From NCBI GenBank assembly GCA_002493515.1, contig DKYZ01000135.1:11965-53553 (forward strand): a DNA stretch of 41,589 nucleotides. Direction: 5' to 3'. This DNA comes from Porphyromonadaceae bacterium UBA7087. GTDB lineage: Bacteria > Bacteroidota > Bacteroidia > Bacteroidales > Muribaculaceae. Under the pieces are notes generated by a model. That model did no database searches and had not been told where the DNA came from. It saw nothing but the letters and a program-made list of their open reading frames with translations. Below are positions 17,359 to 25,563 of this stretch, one piece after another (the stretch's first letter is position 1; every line of letters starts with the position of its first letter). The translations under genes were made by a program, and so were the position numbers.

Positions 17359-17397
17359 CGGAATATCCTGTAACAAAAGACCCAAAAACTGAATACA

Positions 17398-17979
17398 ATG
17401 GATTCAAAAGAATATATACTCGGACGCTTCAGGCGCAATGTCGGCAAGAAATACGACATGCCTGACCTCGGCTCAATAGCGGGAATCACCTACCCGGACC
17501 CGTTGGTGCAGTTCATCAACATTACCCAGACCAACGGAAGCAATCTCTTCGAGCTCAAGCCCGGAGATGACATAAACAAGCTGATCATGGAGTGTTATCC
17601 CGACGCGAAGACCATAGCTTCCTCTCTGCCGGAGATCAGGATAGCAAACCGCAACCCGGAGACTGTGGCGTCGGCACGCGATCTCGACGGCACGGATGTC
17701 GGTGTGGTCAGGGCGGAGCTCGGTGTGGCGGAGAACGGCTGCATGTGGGTGCCCCAGCAGTGTAAGGAGAAGGTGGTGGATTTCATTTCGGAAAACCTGG
17801 TGATACTGCTTCCCAGGGATTCCATCGTCAACAACATGCACGAGGCCTACCGTAAGATAAAATTCAATTCCTACAATTTCGGCACATTCATAGCCGGAGC
17901 ATCCAAGACGGCCGACATAGCCCAGGTGCTCGTGGTCGGTGCGCAGGCTGCCCGCAGCTGCACCATCTTCCTGGTGTGA
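17398..17979 (+). CDS. lutC: Lactate utilisation protein C
   Basis: A 193-residue LUD-domain (DUF162) protein. Landmarks are 'DLDGTDVGVVRAELGVAENGCMWV' in parts, 'LVILLPRDSIVNNMHEAY', and the closing 'GASKTADIAQVLVVGAQAARS', which matches the family's C-terminal 'SKTADIE' signature. It is the third subunit of the LutABC complex and lies 39 bp after lutB in the same operon. Confidence 0.92.
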   Translation: MDSKEYILGRFRRNVGKKYDMPDLGSIAGITYPDPLVQFINITQTNGSNLFELKPGDDINKLIMECYPDAKTIASSLPEIRIANRNPETVASARDLDGTDVGVVRAELGVAENGCMWVPQQCKEKVVDFISENLVILLPRDSIVNNMHEAYRKIKFNSYNFGTFIAGASKTADIAQVLVVGAQAARSCTIFLV

Positions 17980-18054
17980 GCCGGATGAAGTTTCAATCAG
18001 AATAAATAAATATATGTAAAACCGATTTGTGAATCTTAAAAACCTGAAGTCACT

Positions 18055-19644
18055 ATGAACTCCATCATATCCATCATCCCCATTGTCCTTCTGTTCGTGC
18101 TGATGCTCGGATTCAAGGTCACGAGCTGGAAGAGCGCGTTGATAACCCTGCTGGCCACCGTGCTGATGACAATTTTCTGGGTTCCCTCGCTTGGAATACT
18201 TCCGGAACGCTTTGCCGCAGACTCCACGGCGGCGTTGGCCGGATGCAGCGTCATAGAGGGCACGCTGAAGGCCATATTCCCGATTCTTATCATCATCCTC
18301 ATGGCCATCTACAGTTACAATATCCTTGTGGAGTCGAAAGAGATAGAGGTGATAAAGGCGCAGTTCATGTCGTTCACCGACGATAAGGGTGTGCTTGTGC
18401 TCATGATGGTATGGGGCTTCGGCGGCCTTCTCGAAGGTATGGCCGGTTTCGGCACGGCTGTGGCCATTCCCGCCGCCATACTTATCGGATTGGGATTCAA
18501 ACCGATGTTCTCGGCGCTTGTGGCTCTGCTTGGCAATACCGTGGCCACCGGTTTCGGCGCTGTCGGCGTCCCTGTGACGACTCTGGCCAATGAGATCACA
18601 CCCGGTGGTGTGGCTTCGCCCGAGACACTCTGCGAGGTGTCGTCGTTCTCGGTGATCCAGCTGTCGCCGCTTTTCGTGATAATACCCTTTGTGATTCTGA
18701 CCCTCACCGACCGTAAGGCTGTGATGAAGAATCTCGGGATTGCCCTGTGGGTAGGTCTGGTGTCGGTTGGGGTGCAGTATTGCTGTGCCCGCTGGCTCGG
18801 TGCCGAGACTCCGGCAATCCTGGGGTCGGTGGCGGCCATACTGGCCATCATCATCTATGCCAAGGTCTTTGTCAAATCGGACAAGGGCAGGAAAGCTCCG
18901 TCAAGGAAGTATACGATGGGGGAGACCTTCCGTGCCTGGAGCGTATATATCTTCATCCTTGTGTTCATCCTGGTGAGCGGAGCCCTGTGTCCGCCGGTCA
19001 ATTCATTCCTGAAGTCGCATCTTGTCAGCAGTTTCGAAATACCGGTCATCGGCTCTACATTCAAGTTCGGCTGGCTCAGCAATGCCGGGCTCATGCTCTT
19101 CCTCGGTTCCGTGGCCGGAGGTCTTTGCCAGGGTCTTGGCTGGAGGAAGCTTCTGACGGTGCTGGCGCGCACCACGGTGAATCTGCGTTATACGGCCATT
19201 ACAATCATCAGTCTGATCTCTATCGCATCCGTGATGAATTACAGCGGCATGATAGCCTCGATAGCCACCGGACTTGTGGCCGTTTCCGGTTCCTTCTATC
19301 CCTTCTTCGCACCGCTCATCGGAGCGATTGGTACGTTCGTGACTGGAAGCGACACCTCGTCGAACATCCTCTTCGGCAAGCTCCAGGCGAATGTGGCTCA
19401 TCAGCTCGGCATGACGGGACAGCACAGTTTCTTCGGAGCCTACGGTTCCGAGTCCAACTGGCTTGCCGCAGCCAACACCACCGGAGCCACCGGCGGCAAG
19501 ATGATCTCGCCGCAGAGCATCGCCATCGCGACAGCCTCCTGCGACATGAAGGGCAAGGATGACGCCATCCTGCGCAAGGCACTTCCCTACGCCCTCGGCT
19601 ACATCATCATCGGTGGCCTCATCGTCTACTTCGGCGGTCTCTGA
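18055..19644 (+). CDS. lldP: L-lactate permease (LctP/LldP family)
   Basis: A 529-residue integral membrane protein with about 12-14 hydrophobic segments. Family landmarks are 'GFGGLLEGMAGFGTAVAIPAA' in parts, 'LLGNTVATGFGAVGVP', and the late 'GAIGTFVTGSDTSSNILFGKLQ' followed by 'AANTTGATGGKMISPQSIAIA'. It imports lactate with protons. It lies 75 bp after lutC, so uptake and oxidation are encoded in one unit. The region ends in a strong bidirectional hairpin. Confidence 0.92.
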   Translation: MNSIISIIPIVLLFVLMLGFKVTSWKSALITLLATVLMTIFWVPSLGILPERFAADSTAALAGCSVIEGTLKAIFPILIIILMAIYSYNILVESKEIEVIKAQFMSFTDDKGVLVLMMVWGFGGLLEGMAGFGTAVAIPAAILIGLGFKPMFSALVALLGNTVATGFGAVGVPVTTLANEITPGGVASPETLCEVSSFSVIQLSPLFVIIPFVILTLTDRKAVMKNLGIALWVGLVSVGVQYCCARWLGAETPAILGSVAAILAIIIYAKVFVKSDKGRKAPSRKYTMGETFRAWSVYIFILVFILVSGALCPPVNSFLKSHLVSSFEIPVIGSTFKFGWLSNAGLMLFLGSVAGGLCQGLGWRKLLTVLARTTVNLRYTAITIISLISIASVMNYSGMIASIATGLVAVSGSFYPFFAPLIGAIGTFVTGSDTSSNILFGKLQANVAHQLGMTGQHSFFGAYGSESNWLAAANTTGATGGKMISPQSIAIATASCDMKGKDDAILRKALPYALGYIIIGGLIVYFGGL

Positions 19645-19645
19645 C

Positions 19646-19742
19646 CCGGGGCGGCGGACGTCCCGTCCGCCAGCCTGAAACCGTTTCGCTTTGCGAAACC
19701 GTCTGCTGGCAGGCTCGGCGACGGGACGTCGCCGGCCCCTGG
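19646..19742. terminator. Large nested inverted repeat between convergent genes
   Basis: The outer arms GGGGC-GGCGGACG and CGTCGCC-GGCCCC pair; inside are three smaller hairpins: GGCGGAC/GTCCGCC, GTTTCGC-TTT-GCGAAAC, and GGCGACG/CGTCGCC, plus AGCCTG/CAGGCT. It lies exactly between the lactate permease (plus) and the SPFH gene (minus) and probably stops transcription from both sides. Part of it (19657-19677) recurs at 22720-22740. Confidence 0.7.
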
Positions 19743-19745
19743 GGG

Positions 19746-20729
19746 CTACTGGTTGAAGAGGCTCTTGATGGAGCCGAGCGACGAGAGGAGCGAGGAGGCC
19801 TCGTAGGGGAGGAATACGGTCTTGTTGTCAGTGCCGGAGGATAGCTCGCGCAGCGTGTCGATATATTTCATCGCCAGCATGTATGCGGCGGGATCGGTCT
19901 TGGTGTCGCTGACGGCCTGTGCCACGCGGCGGATGGCGTCGGCCTCGGCCTGCGCGTTCAGTATGATGGCCTGGGCGTCACCTTCCGCCCTCAGGATCTC
20001 CGACTGCTTCGTGGCTTCCGCCTCATTGATTCTCGAAGCCTTCTCACCCTCCGAGCGCAGGATAAGCGACTGCTTCTCACCCTCGGCGTTCAGAATCTCC
20101 GCACGGCGGTTGCGATCCGCCTGCATCTGCTTCTCCATGGCCACACGCACGCTCTCCGGCGGGGTGATGTCCTGAAGCTCCACGCGGTTCACCTTCACGC
20201 CCCATTTGTTGGTGGCGTCATCAAGAATCGCCTGGAGTTTCGAGTTTATCGTGTCGCGGGAGGTGAGGGTCTCGTCCAGCTCCAGTTCACCGATCACATT
20301 GCGCAGCGACGTCTGGGTCAGCTTCTCGATGGCATAGGGGAGATTGTCGATCTCATACACCGCCTTCTTAGGGTCGGTGATCTGGAAATAGAGCAGTGCG
20401 TTAATCTCTGTGGTAACATTGTCGCGTGTGATTACCTGTTGCGACGGGAAGTCATATACCTGTTCGCGCAGGTCTATAACCTTTGTGGCAGTCATGCGGA
20501 TCACCGGACGACCGCCTGCCGAGGACTCCACGCGGCGCGTGTAGATGGTCTTGGGTCGGTCGATGAACGGGATGATGAAATTAAGACCGGGGGAGAGGAC
20601 ACTGTGGAAACGGCCGAGCCGTTCCACAACCCGTGTCTCTGACTGTGGCACGACCTTGACGCCGGCCGAGATTACCACTATCGCCAGGATTACGAACACT
20701 GCCGAGAGGATGATTGATAATGTAGACAT
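19746..20729 (-). CDS. SPFH/band 7 membrane protein (QmcA/stomatin-like)
   Basis: A 327-residue protein. It has one N-terminal membrane segment (LSIILSAVFVILAIVVISAG). The SPFH domain follows: 'VVPQSETRVVERLGRFHSVLSPGLNFIIPFID', read in parts, then 'VYDFPSQQVITRDNVT' and 'RNVIGELELDETLTSRD'. A long Ala/Glu-rich coiled coil (NRRAEILNAEGEKQSLILRSEGEK, in parts) and a 'AMKYIDTLREL' tail come last. Members form large ring or cage assemblies in membrane microdomains and work with an NfeD partner, here the upstream gene. ATG 20729 is preferred to 20765 because the extra residues are not conserved in character. Confidence 0.9.
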   Translation of the reverse strand: MSTLSIILSAVFVILAIVVISAGVKVVPQSETRVVERLGRFHSVLSPGLNFIIPFIDRPKTIYTRRVESSAGGRPVIRMTATKVIDLREQVYDFPSQQVITRDNVTTEINALLYFQITDPKKAVYEIDNLPYAIEKLTQTSLRNVIGELELDETLTSRDTINSKLQAILDDATNKWGVKVNRVELQDITPPESVRVAMEKQMQADRNRRAEILNAEGEKQSLILRSEGEKASRINEAEATKQSEILRAEGDAQAIILNAQAEADAIRRVAQAVSDTKTDPAAYMLAMKYIDTLRELSSGTDNKTVFLPYEASSLLSSLGSIKSLFNQ

Positions 20730-20769
20730 TTGTGTGATTGTTAAGAGGTTGATGTTTTTATTCAATTGC

Positions 20770-21228
20770 TCATGAGGGGCGGTGCAATGGCTCGACGGTG
20801 AGGATTATGCTGTCGTAACCTGTCACGGACACCTCCTCGCCATGACGTATTACCGTCTTGACGCCCGGTGCGCGCACCTGCCAGTTGTCGCCGTCGATTC
20901 TGGCCCTGCCAAGCTCCCCGGGTCTGATCTCATGTGTCACAACCGCCTTGCGGCCGAGCAGGGCGTCCATCCCGGTGCGCGAATCGTGTCCGCGCCGTTT
21001 CTCCTCAAGCGACATCCGGCGCTTGAACCAGGGGAGGAGTATGAAATATGCCGCCACGGAGGCGATTGCTGTCGCGGCGATATGCCATGCTGACGGTACG
21101 CCGCAAAGCGAGCAGACCAGACCGGCGGCGCATCCGATAGCCAGACAAAGAGTCCATATAGATTGGGTGAGCACCTCGGCGATTGCCAGCAAAGCCGCCG
21201 CTATGAGCCATATGATCCAGATTTCCAT
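20770..21228 (-). CDS. NfeD family protein
   Basis: A 152-residue protein. Three or four hydrophobic segments (IWIIWLIAAALLAIAEVL, LCLAIGCAAGLVCSL, IAATAIASVAAYFILLPWF) precede a soluble OB-fold domain: 'ALLGRKAVVTHEIRPGELGRARIDGDNWQVRA', read in parts, then 'VSVTGYDSIILTVEPL'. This is the short NfeD form without the ClpP-like protease domain. It precedes the SPFH gene by 40 bp in one operon, the usual arrangement. Confidence 0.88.
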   Translation of the reverse strand: MEIWIIWLIAAALLAIAEVLTQSIWTLCLAIGCAAGLVCSLCGVPSAWHIAATAIASVAAYFILLPWFKRRMSLEEKRRGHDSRTGMDALLGRKAVVTHEIRPGELGRARIDGDNWQVRAPGVKTVIRHGEEVSVTGYDSIILTVEPLHRPS

Positions 21229-21266
21229 TGTAGTCAAGATTGTCGTTGATTACTACGGTTATGCTA

Positions 21267-21297
21267 CAAAGTTACTAAATATAATCCGAACCTGCAA
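21267..21297 (-). promoter_or_regulatory. Promoter of the NfeD-SPFH operon
   Basis: Minus-strand TAACTTTG at 21274-21267 with TTG at 21297-21295, spacer 20 nt; about 40 nt upstream of ATG 21228. Confidence 0.65.
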
Positions 21298-21351
21298 TAT
21301 ATTAAGCCCTTGGATTCCAGATTTAGGGATGATTTGCCATGCGACGGAATT

Positions 21352-22593
21352 TTATGGTAGTTGGAACCTGTTGATTGGCAAGACCGATATATGTCTGTCT
21401 TTCCAGTCGATTTCCTCCTGTTGGGAGTTGGTAATTATGAGGAGATTGTCGCAATGCAGTTCTCCGGAGGCCTCTGCAAGGGCATCGAGTTCCCTTTTCC
21501 GTGTCTTGACGGAGGTCATGTCGTAGCAGACCTGAATCAGGCGTTCCACCTTTGAGCCCGTGCGTGTTACGAAGTCTATCTCCTTGTCGTTGCGTGAACG
21601 GAAATAGAACAGGGTCTGTCCTGGAATATAACCATGGCGCAGTAGTTCCACAAAAACCTGGTTCTCCAGCAGTCTGCCGAGATTGTCAGTCAGATTGAAA
21701 GCGGCGCTTTGTACGAATCCATTATCCACGACATATACTTTTTTCGGGGCGTTTCGCATCAGTTTTAGCTTGTTGTTGAAGCGGGGAAGATAGAAGAACA
21801 GATAAGGCTCTTTCAGATAATCGCAGAATTTTTTTGTTGTTGATACGCTTGACAAACCAAGTTCCGTAGCCAGGTCATTGGCCGAAAGCGGATTACAGAA
21901 ATTTGAGAGCAGGTATGTCGCAAGGTTATACAAGTCTGAAGTTTTCCTTATATTATGACGTTTTGCGACGTCCTTCAGCAAAATGGAATCAAACAGCGTG
22001 GAGAGGTAGCTCTTGGTTATGCTCCTGGCTTGGATTGTTTCCGGATAACCTCCGTTGCGCAAATAGTCGTCGGTCACTGCCGTGACCTGTTCGGAATGTT
22101 CTTCTGTCAATACGTTTTTCCAAGTCATGGTTTCTGCAAGACTGAAAGGCATCAACTCTATTTGAAGGTAGCGTCCGGTGAGGACAGTCGCCATTTCAGT
22201 GCTGAGCATTTTTGCATTGCTGCCTGTTATCACCAGATTCTTTCCACGTCGGTATAGCTTCCCCACCCACAGGTCCCAGTTCGGGAGGTTCTGGATTTCA
22301 TCCAGCAGCAAGAACTCATATCCGGGGTATACATTGTCAAGAGTCGACATGACCAGATCCTCGTTCCAGTCGTCAAGCAGCTGGTTGTCGTCAAAATTCA
22401 GATAGGCAAAATTTCTTCCTCTAAGCATGAGCAGCGCAAACACTGATTTCCCGGCACGTCTTGGGCCGGTTATCAGTTTGATAAGAGGATTGGCCAATAG
22501 ATTGTCTGTCTCGTATCTCGTCTGCCGTTGTTGGTAGACACGCGACATAAGTTCATCGCGTTCCTTTCTTTGATTGAGTATTATATTTTTCAT
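21352..22593 (-). CDS. AAA+ ATPase with DUF4143-type C-terminus
   Basis: A 413-residue protein. Walker A GPRRAGKS is at residues 43-50, Walker B is 'FLLLDEIQN', and the sensor region 'NLVITGSNAKML' is followed by 'TGRYLQIELMPFS'. The C-terminal part contains 'SRNDKEIDFVTR....IQVCYDM', where the usual E-x-K of the PD-(D/E)XK fold is replaced by Q-V-C, as in one DUF4143 subgroup. ATG 22593 follows the promoter; the longer frame from 22677 reads the operator-like repeat. It differs clearly in sequence from the ATPase at 184-1491. Role unknown. Confidence 0.85.
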   Translation of the reverse strand: MKNIILNQRKERDELMSRVYQQRQTRYETDNLLANPLIKLITGPRRAGKSVFALLMLRGRNFAYLNFDDNQLLDDWNEDLVMSTLDNVYPGYEFLLLDEIQNLPNWDLWVGKLYRRGKNLVITGSNAKMLSTEMATVLTGRYLQIELMPFSLAETMTWKNVLTEEHSEQVTAVTDDYLRNGGYPETIQARSITKSYLSTLFDSILLKDVAKRHNIRKTSDLYNLATYLLSNFCNPLSANDLATELGLSSVSTTKKFCDYLKEPYLFFYLPRFNNKLKLMRNAPKKVYVVDNGFVQSAAFNLTDNLGRLLENQVFVELLRHGYIPGQTLFYFRSRNDKEIDFVTRTGSKVERLIQVCYDMTSVKTRKRELDALAEASGELHCDNLLIITNSQQEEIDWKDRHISVLPINRFQLP

Positions 22594-22612
22594 AATGATC
22601 AGTTTCAGATTG

Positions 22613-22620
22613 CAAATATA
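22613..22620 (-). promoter_or_regulatory. -7 box of the second ATPase gene
   Basis: Minus-strand TATATTTGC about 20 nt before ATG 22593. No TTG at the usual distance; that position is occupied by the inverted repeat 22633-22693. Confidence 0.55.
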
Positions 22621-22632
22621 GCTGATTTTATT

Positions 22633-22693
22633 CAATAATAACATTGTATTGGATAAAAAAACAACTTTTTTATCCAATACAGATGTATTATTG
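22633..22693. repeat. Long inverted repeat upstream of the second ATPase
   Basis: The inner arms are perfect: GTATTGGATAAAAAA (22646-22660) and its complement (22666-22680) around ACAAC. The pairing continues imperfectly outward to CAATAATA (22633-22640) and TATTATTG (22686-22693). It covers the -33 region and upstream of the ATPase promoter. It may be an operator for a dimeric regulator or a cruciform. Confidence 0.85.
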
Positions 22694-23449
22694 AGTGATT
22701 CGGATGCCTTAAGGCGACCGACATCTCGTCCGCCAGTCTGGAGCGAAGCTAAGTTTGGAATAAAAGACCGGGGGACGCTTTTGTTATAAGACGCAAAATT
22801 TGCGTCTTATTGGAATGTTTTGTATAGTCTCAGCCGCCACAGAGTCAGTGCCGGTCGGCTTCGCCGCCTCCGACACACCTTCGTCATGTTGATTGTTCCC
22901 AAAAGTTCCCATGGCAGTTCCCAGTCCGTCTACGGACAAAAAGTTCTGCGTGCGCCGCAGGCCCTCATGGTTCACGCTGCCGACAGGCGGCGCCTTCGGC
23001 GCTCGCATATGGATTTCTCGATATGGGCGTGGCCGTCGGCCACAGGAACTTGGAGGGGCCGGCGACGCGCGCAGAACTCCCATTCGCTTCGCTCATTTGG
23101 AAGCGAGGGGGGAACATTGAGCGGTGATAAATGGCGACCAAAATAAGGAAAAGAAGGTCGGTAAAATGGCGAGCGTCGGTGCCGGGCCCGGAGGGCCTGG
23201 CATAGATACTGAAAGGATCTTACGCGTTCTCTAAACCGCATTGAGGACGTCCACTGTCCGGGCCCCGGACCTATAAAAGGTGTCGATTCCGTGTCAGGGA
23301 TTTAATTGCTTTAAGTGATTGATATATAGTATGATAAGATATTGTGTTCAAGCCAATTTATAAATTGGGACAAAGCTGATTTGCATTCTTTCACAACCGG
23401 GATTAATTTTGCGGCAGAGTTTAACAAATTAACCAAAACACACAAGCCT
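22694..23449. other. Long hairpin-rich non-coding stretch
   Basis: No convincing gene in 756 bp. It holds a near-perfect palindrome ATAAGACGCAAA-A-complement at 22786-22810; GTCCGT-CT-ACGGAC at 22924-22937; GCCGGGCCC-GGA-GGGCCTGGC at 23181-23201 (one G-U pair); and GTCCGGG-C-CCCGGAC at 23256-23270. Segment 22720-22740 matches 18 of 21 bases of the terminator at 19657-19677. The 99-codon minus frame at 22784-23083 has low-complexity composition and no ribosome site. A genome-wide interspersed element or a structured RNA is possible. Confidence 0.5.
23381..23411 (+). promoter_or_regulatory. Promoter of the secreted-protein gene
   Basis: TTG at 23381-23383 and TAATTTTG at 23404-23411 with a 20-nt spacer; leader of about 35 nt to ATG 23450. 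Confidence 0.7.
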
Positions 23450-25390
23450 ATGTTTAAAATGACATTGCTACTGAGTGCGCTTGCGGTTGCCACGGGTGTC
23501 GCAGCCCAGCAGCCAGCCACTCCCGCCGGCATCGAGAAGAGAATGCCCGCCACCCCCGAACTAAAGAAGACAGACGGCGTCTATACGTTCGGCAACCAGA
23601 AGAAACCGAAAGTCTCGGTTTCGGAGCTCGCGGAGAAGGGACTCCAGGCCAAGGAGGTATCGAAGACCGTCATGAGCAGCAGGCTCAACAGAGCCCCCTT
23701 CTTCAAGGAGATATGGGAGAACCCTGACTATGAGTGGAAGATTGACAGTGTGATAGGCCATGGCCAGGATGGCAATCCTACAATACGTCAGACGATGGAG
23801 TTTGATGACCGTGGCAATTCCCGGATTCAAAGAAACTATGTCTGGGACAGCGATAGGAATGACTGGCTGCTTCAGAACAGTGAACAGATTGAATGGAACG
23901 AGGCTAACTCCCCTGTCTCCAACAAGGTGGAGTATTTCTCAGAGTGGGGAAACGTCGGCCAGGAGATACGCTACAACTATGGGGAAGACCAGATGTATCC
24001 GGAGAGCGCCGATTTCTATATGCTTGGTGAAGAGACTGGAGAATGGACCCATACCCAGAAATCGCTGTGGAAATATGACGCCAATTACTTCATGACCGAG
24101 GAAGTCATCCAGATTCCGGATGGTAATGGTGGTATGGAGAACTATTCCAAGGCCACCGCGAGCTATACGTCATGGGGAGGCGTCCTGTCATCGGAGTACT
24201 TCGTATGGGAGGACGGTGCCTGGATTCCTACCGGTTTGCGCATCTCCAACGAATTTGACGACATGGGGCATATGACCTTCTGGATGGATGAGATATGGAC
24301 GGGAGAGAAATGGCAGGGCGTGAGTCGGATTTTCCAGAAGTGGGAAGGCCCCAATATCACATACCAGTCGCTTGAGTACTATAACCCTGACAATGATGAC
24401 TGGCATGGCTTTGAAGATCAGGTGAGCGCTTATGCCTCTATGAGTTATGACGAATATGGCCGTCCTGTGCTGGAAGAGGGTTACTATTGGGATCTTGATG
24501 AGGATGCCTGGGTGCATAATATTAACATTGTAGATGAGTATGAGGCTCTTGAGGACGGAGGGTACAGGAACATCCGCAGGACCATATATCTCGAGGAGGA
24601 TGTGGTGACGAATTATATTGTCTGGGAATACAACAAGGCCGGCAATGTAACATACAGCCATGAGGATTTCAGACAGACACTCTCCAGCCCTTTGATGCCT
24701 TTGGAAGAGACGTGGGCGGTATATGACGAGAGCGGACAGAATGTGCTGGAGCAATGCGATTACAAGTTTGACGGGGAGACCAGGCTGGCTTACATAAAGC
24801 AGAAGAATACCTGGAACGAGCACGGACTGCCGACAGAGTCTTATTTCTGGAATGGAACGCTCTACACCACAGGAGAAGGAGAGCCTGACGACTGGGAGTA
24901 TTACACTCATTTCATCTATGACACCGCAAACGGTGTGGAGGAGGGACGCTGGTGCTACCGGTGGGACGGCGAGGAGTTCTTGCCGGCATGGGCTAACGCC
25001 AGGACTTTTGATTTCTCTGTGCCTGTGGATAAGTGCTGCTACTGGAGGCAGACGAATCTCGAGGGTGCGAAATATATGATTACCTCAAAACGGATTTATT
25101 TCGGTGACGGTCCGGACTGGGCCTATGAGGAGGGTATATACTACAACTCGAGGTTCGGGCAGACCGGTATCGATACGCCGAGCGTCAAGGGTAGTGTGAA
25201 AGTCTCTCCCAACCCGGTTGCCGACAGGATTACAGTCACAGGTGTTGACGCCGGAAGGTATGATATATATTCCATGCAGGGCAGCCTGCTGATTTCCTCA
25301 GACAGCCCGGTGATTGACGCCGGCTCTCTCGCCCCCGGAGTATATATGCTCAAAGCCGGAGGCCAGTCATTCAAATTCATAAAAAAATAG
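23450..25390 (+). CDS. Secreted repeat-rich protein with C-terminal sorting domain
   Basis: A 646-residue protein. It has a short signal peptide (MTLLLSALAVATGVAAQ) followed by a basic/Pro linker. From about residue 95 to 560 it is made of irregular Trp/Tyr-rich strands of the type 'W...D..G', for example 'EIWENPDYEWKIDS', 'EYFVWEDGAW' and 'EGYYWDLDEDAWV'. This recalls the YD/WG-type beta repeats of Bacteroidales surface proteins. The last 75 residues are a Por/type IX sorting domain: 'VKVSPNPVADRITVTG', 'GRYDIYSMQG', 'LAPGVYMLKAGGQSFKFIKK'. ATG 23450 is chosen because it begins the signal peptide. It is followed by a terminator and then the AraC-type sensor gene. Function unknown. Confidence 0.8.
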   Translation: MFKMTLLLSALAVATGVAAQQPATPAGIEKRMPATPELKKTDGVYTFGNQKKPKVSVSELAEKGLQAKEVSKTVMSSRLNRAPFFKEIWENPDYEWKIDSVIGHGQDGNPTIRQTMEFDDRGNSRIQRNYVWDSDRNDWLLQNSEQIEWNEANSPVSNKVEYFSEWGNVGQEIRYNYGEDQMYPESADFYMLGEETGEWTHTQKSLWKYDANYFMTEEVIQIPDGNGGMENYSKATASYTSWGGVLSSEYFVWEDGAWIPTGLRISNEFDDMGHMTFWMDEIWTGEKWQGVSRIFQKWEGPNITYQSLEYYNPDNDDWHGFEDQVSAYASMSYDEYGRPVLEEGYYWDLDEDAWVHNINIVDEYEALEDGGYRNIRRTIYLEEDVVTNYIVWEYNKAGNVTYSHEDFRQTLSSPLMPLEETWAVYDESGQNVLEQCDYKFDGETRLAYIKQKNTWNEHGLPTESYFWNGTLYTTGEGEPDDWEYYTHFIYDTANGVEEGRWCYRWDGEEFLPAWANARTFDFSVPVDKCCYWRQTNLEGAKYMITSKRIYFGDGPDWAYEEGIYYNSRFGQTGIDTPSVKGSVKVSPNPVADRITVTGVDAGRYDIYSMQGSLLISSDSPVIDAGSLAPGVYMLKAGGQSFKFIKK

Positions 25391-25434
25391 CGTAAGGCAG
25401 GTTTCCTCCTGTAAGACAGGAAGACCAGAAAATC

Positions 25435-25467
25435 CCCCGGCGAACCACACCCTGTGGTTCGCCGGGG
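25435..25467 (+). terminator. Strong hairpin terminator
   Basis: CCCCGGCGAACCACA (25435-25449) pairs perfectly with 25453-25467 around a CCC loop: a 15-bp stem. The following TCTGCTGT is only weakly U-rich. Confidence 0.65.
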
Positions 25468-25489
25468 TCTGCTGTCATACGGCGGACTG

Positions 25490-25520
25490 TTGTCAGTTTG
25501 AGGTGAATGTATTAATTTTG
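25490..25520 (+). promoter_or_regulatory. Promoter of the TPR-AraC regulator
   Basis: TTG at 25490-25492 and TAATTTTG at 25513-25520, spacer 20 nt, followed by CA. Confidence 0.65.
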
Positions 25521-25563
25521 CATCGAAGAACTGACCCGGGAATATAATTTGTAAATAGGGATT

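Noticed and set aside
15985..17385. 466-codon antisense frame opposite lutB
   Set aside because: It mirrors the codon bias of lutB, has no family features, and lutB is unambiguous.
18747..19562. Long alternative frame inside the lactate permease gene
   Set aside because: Shadow frame; the permease frame carries all family motifs.
22784..23083. 99-codon minus frame in the intergenic stretch
   Set aside because: No ribosome site, Arg/Pro/Ser-rich composition from GC-rich hairpins, no recognisable domain.
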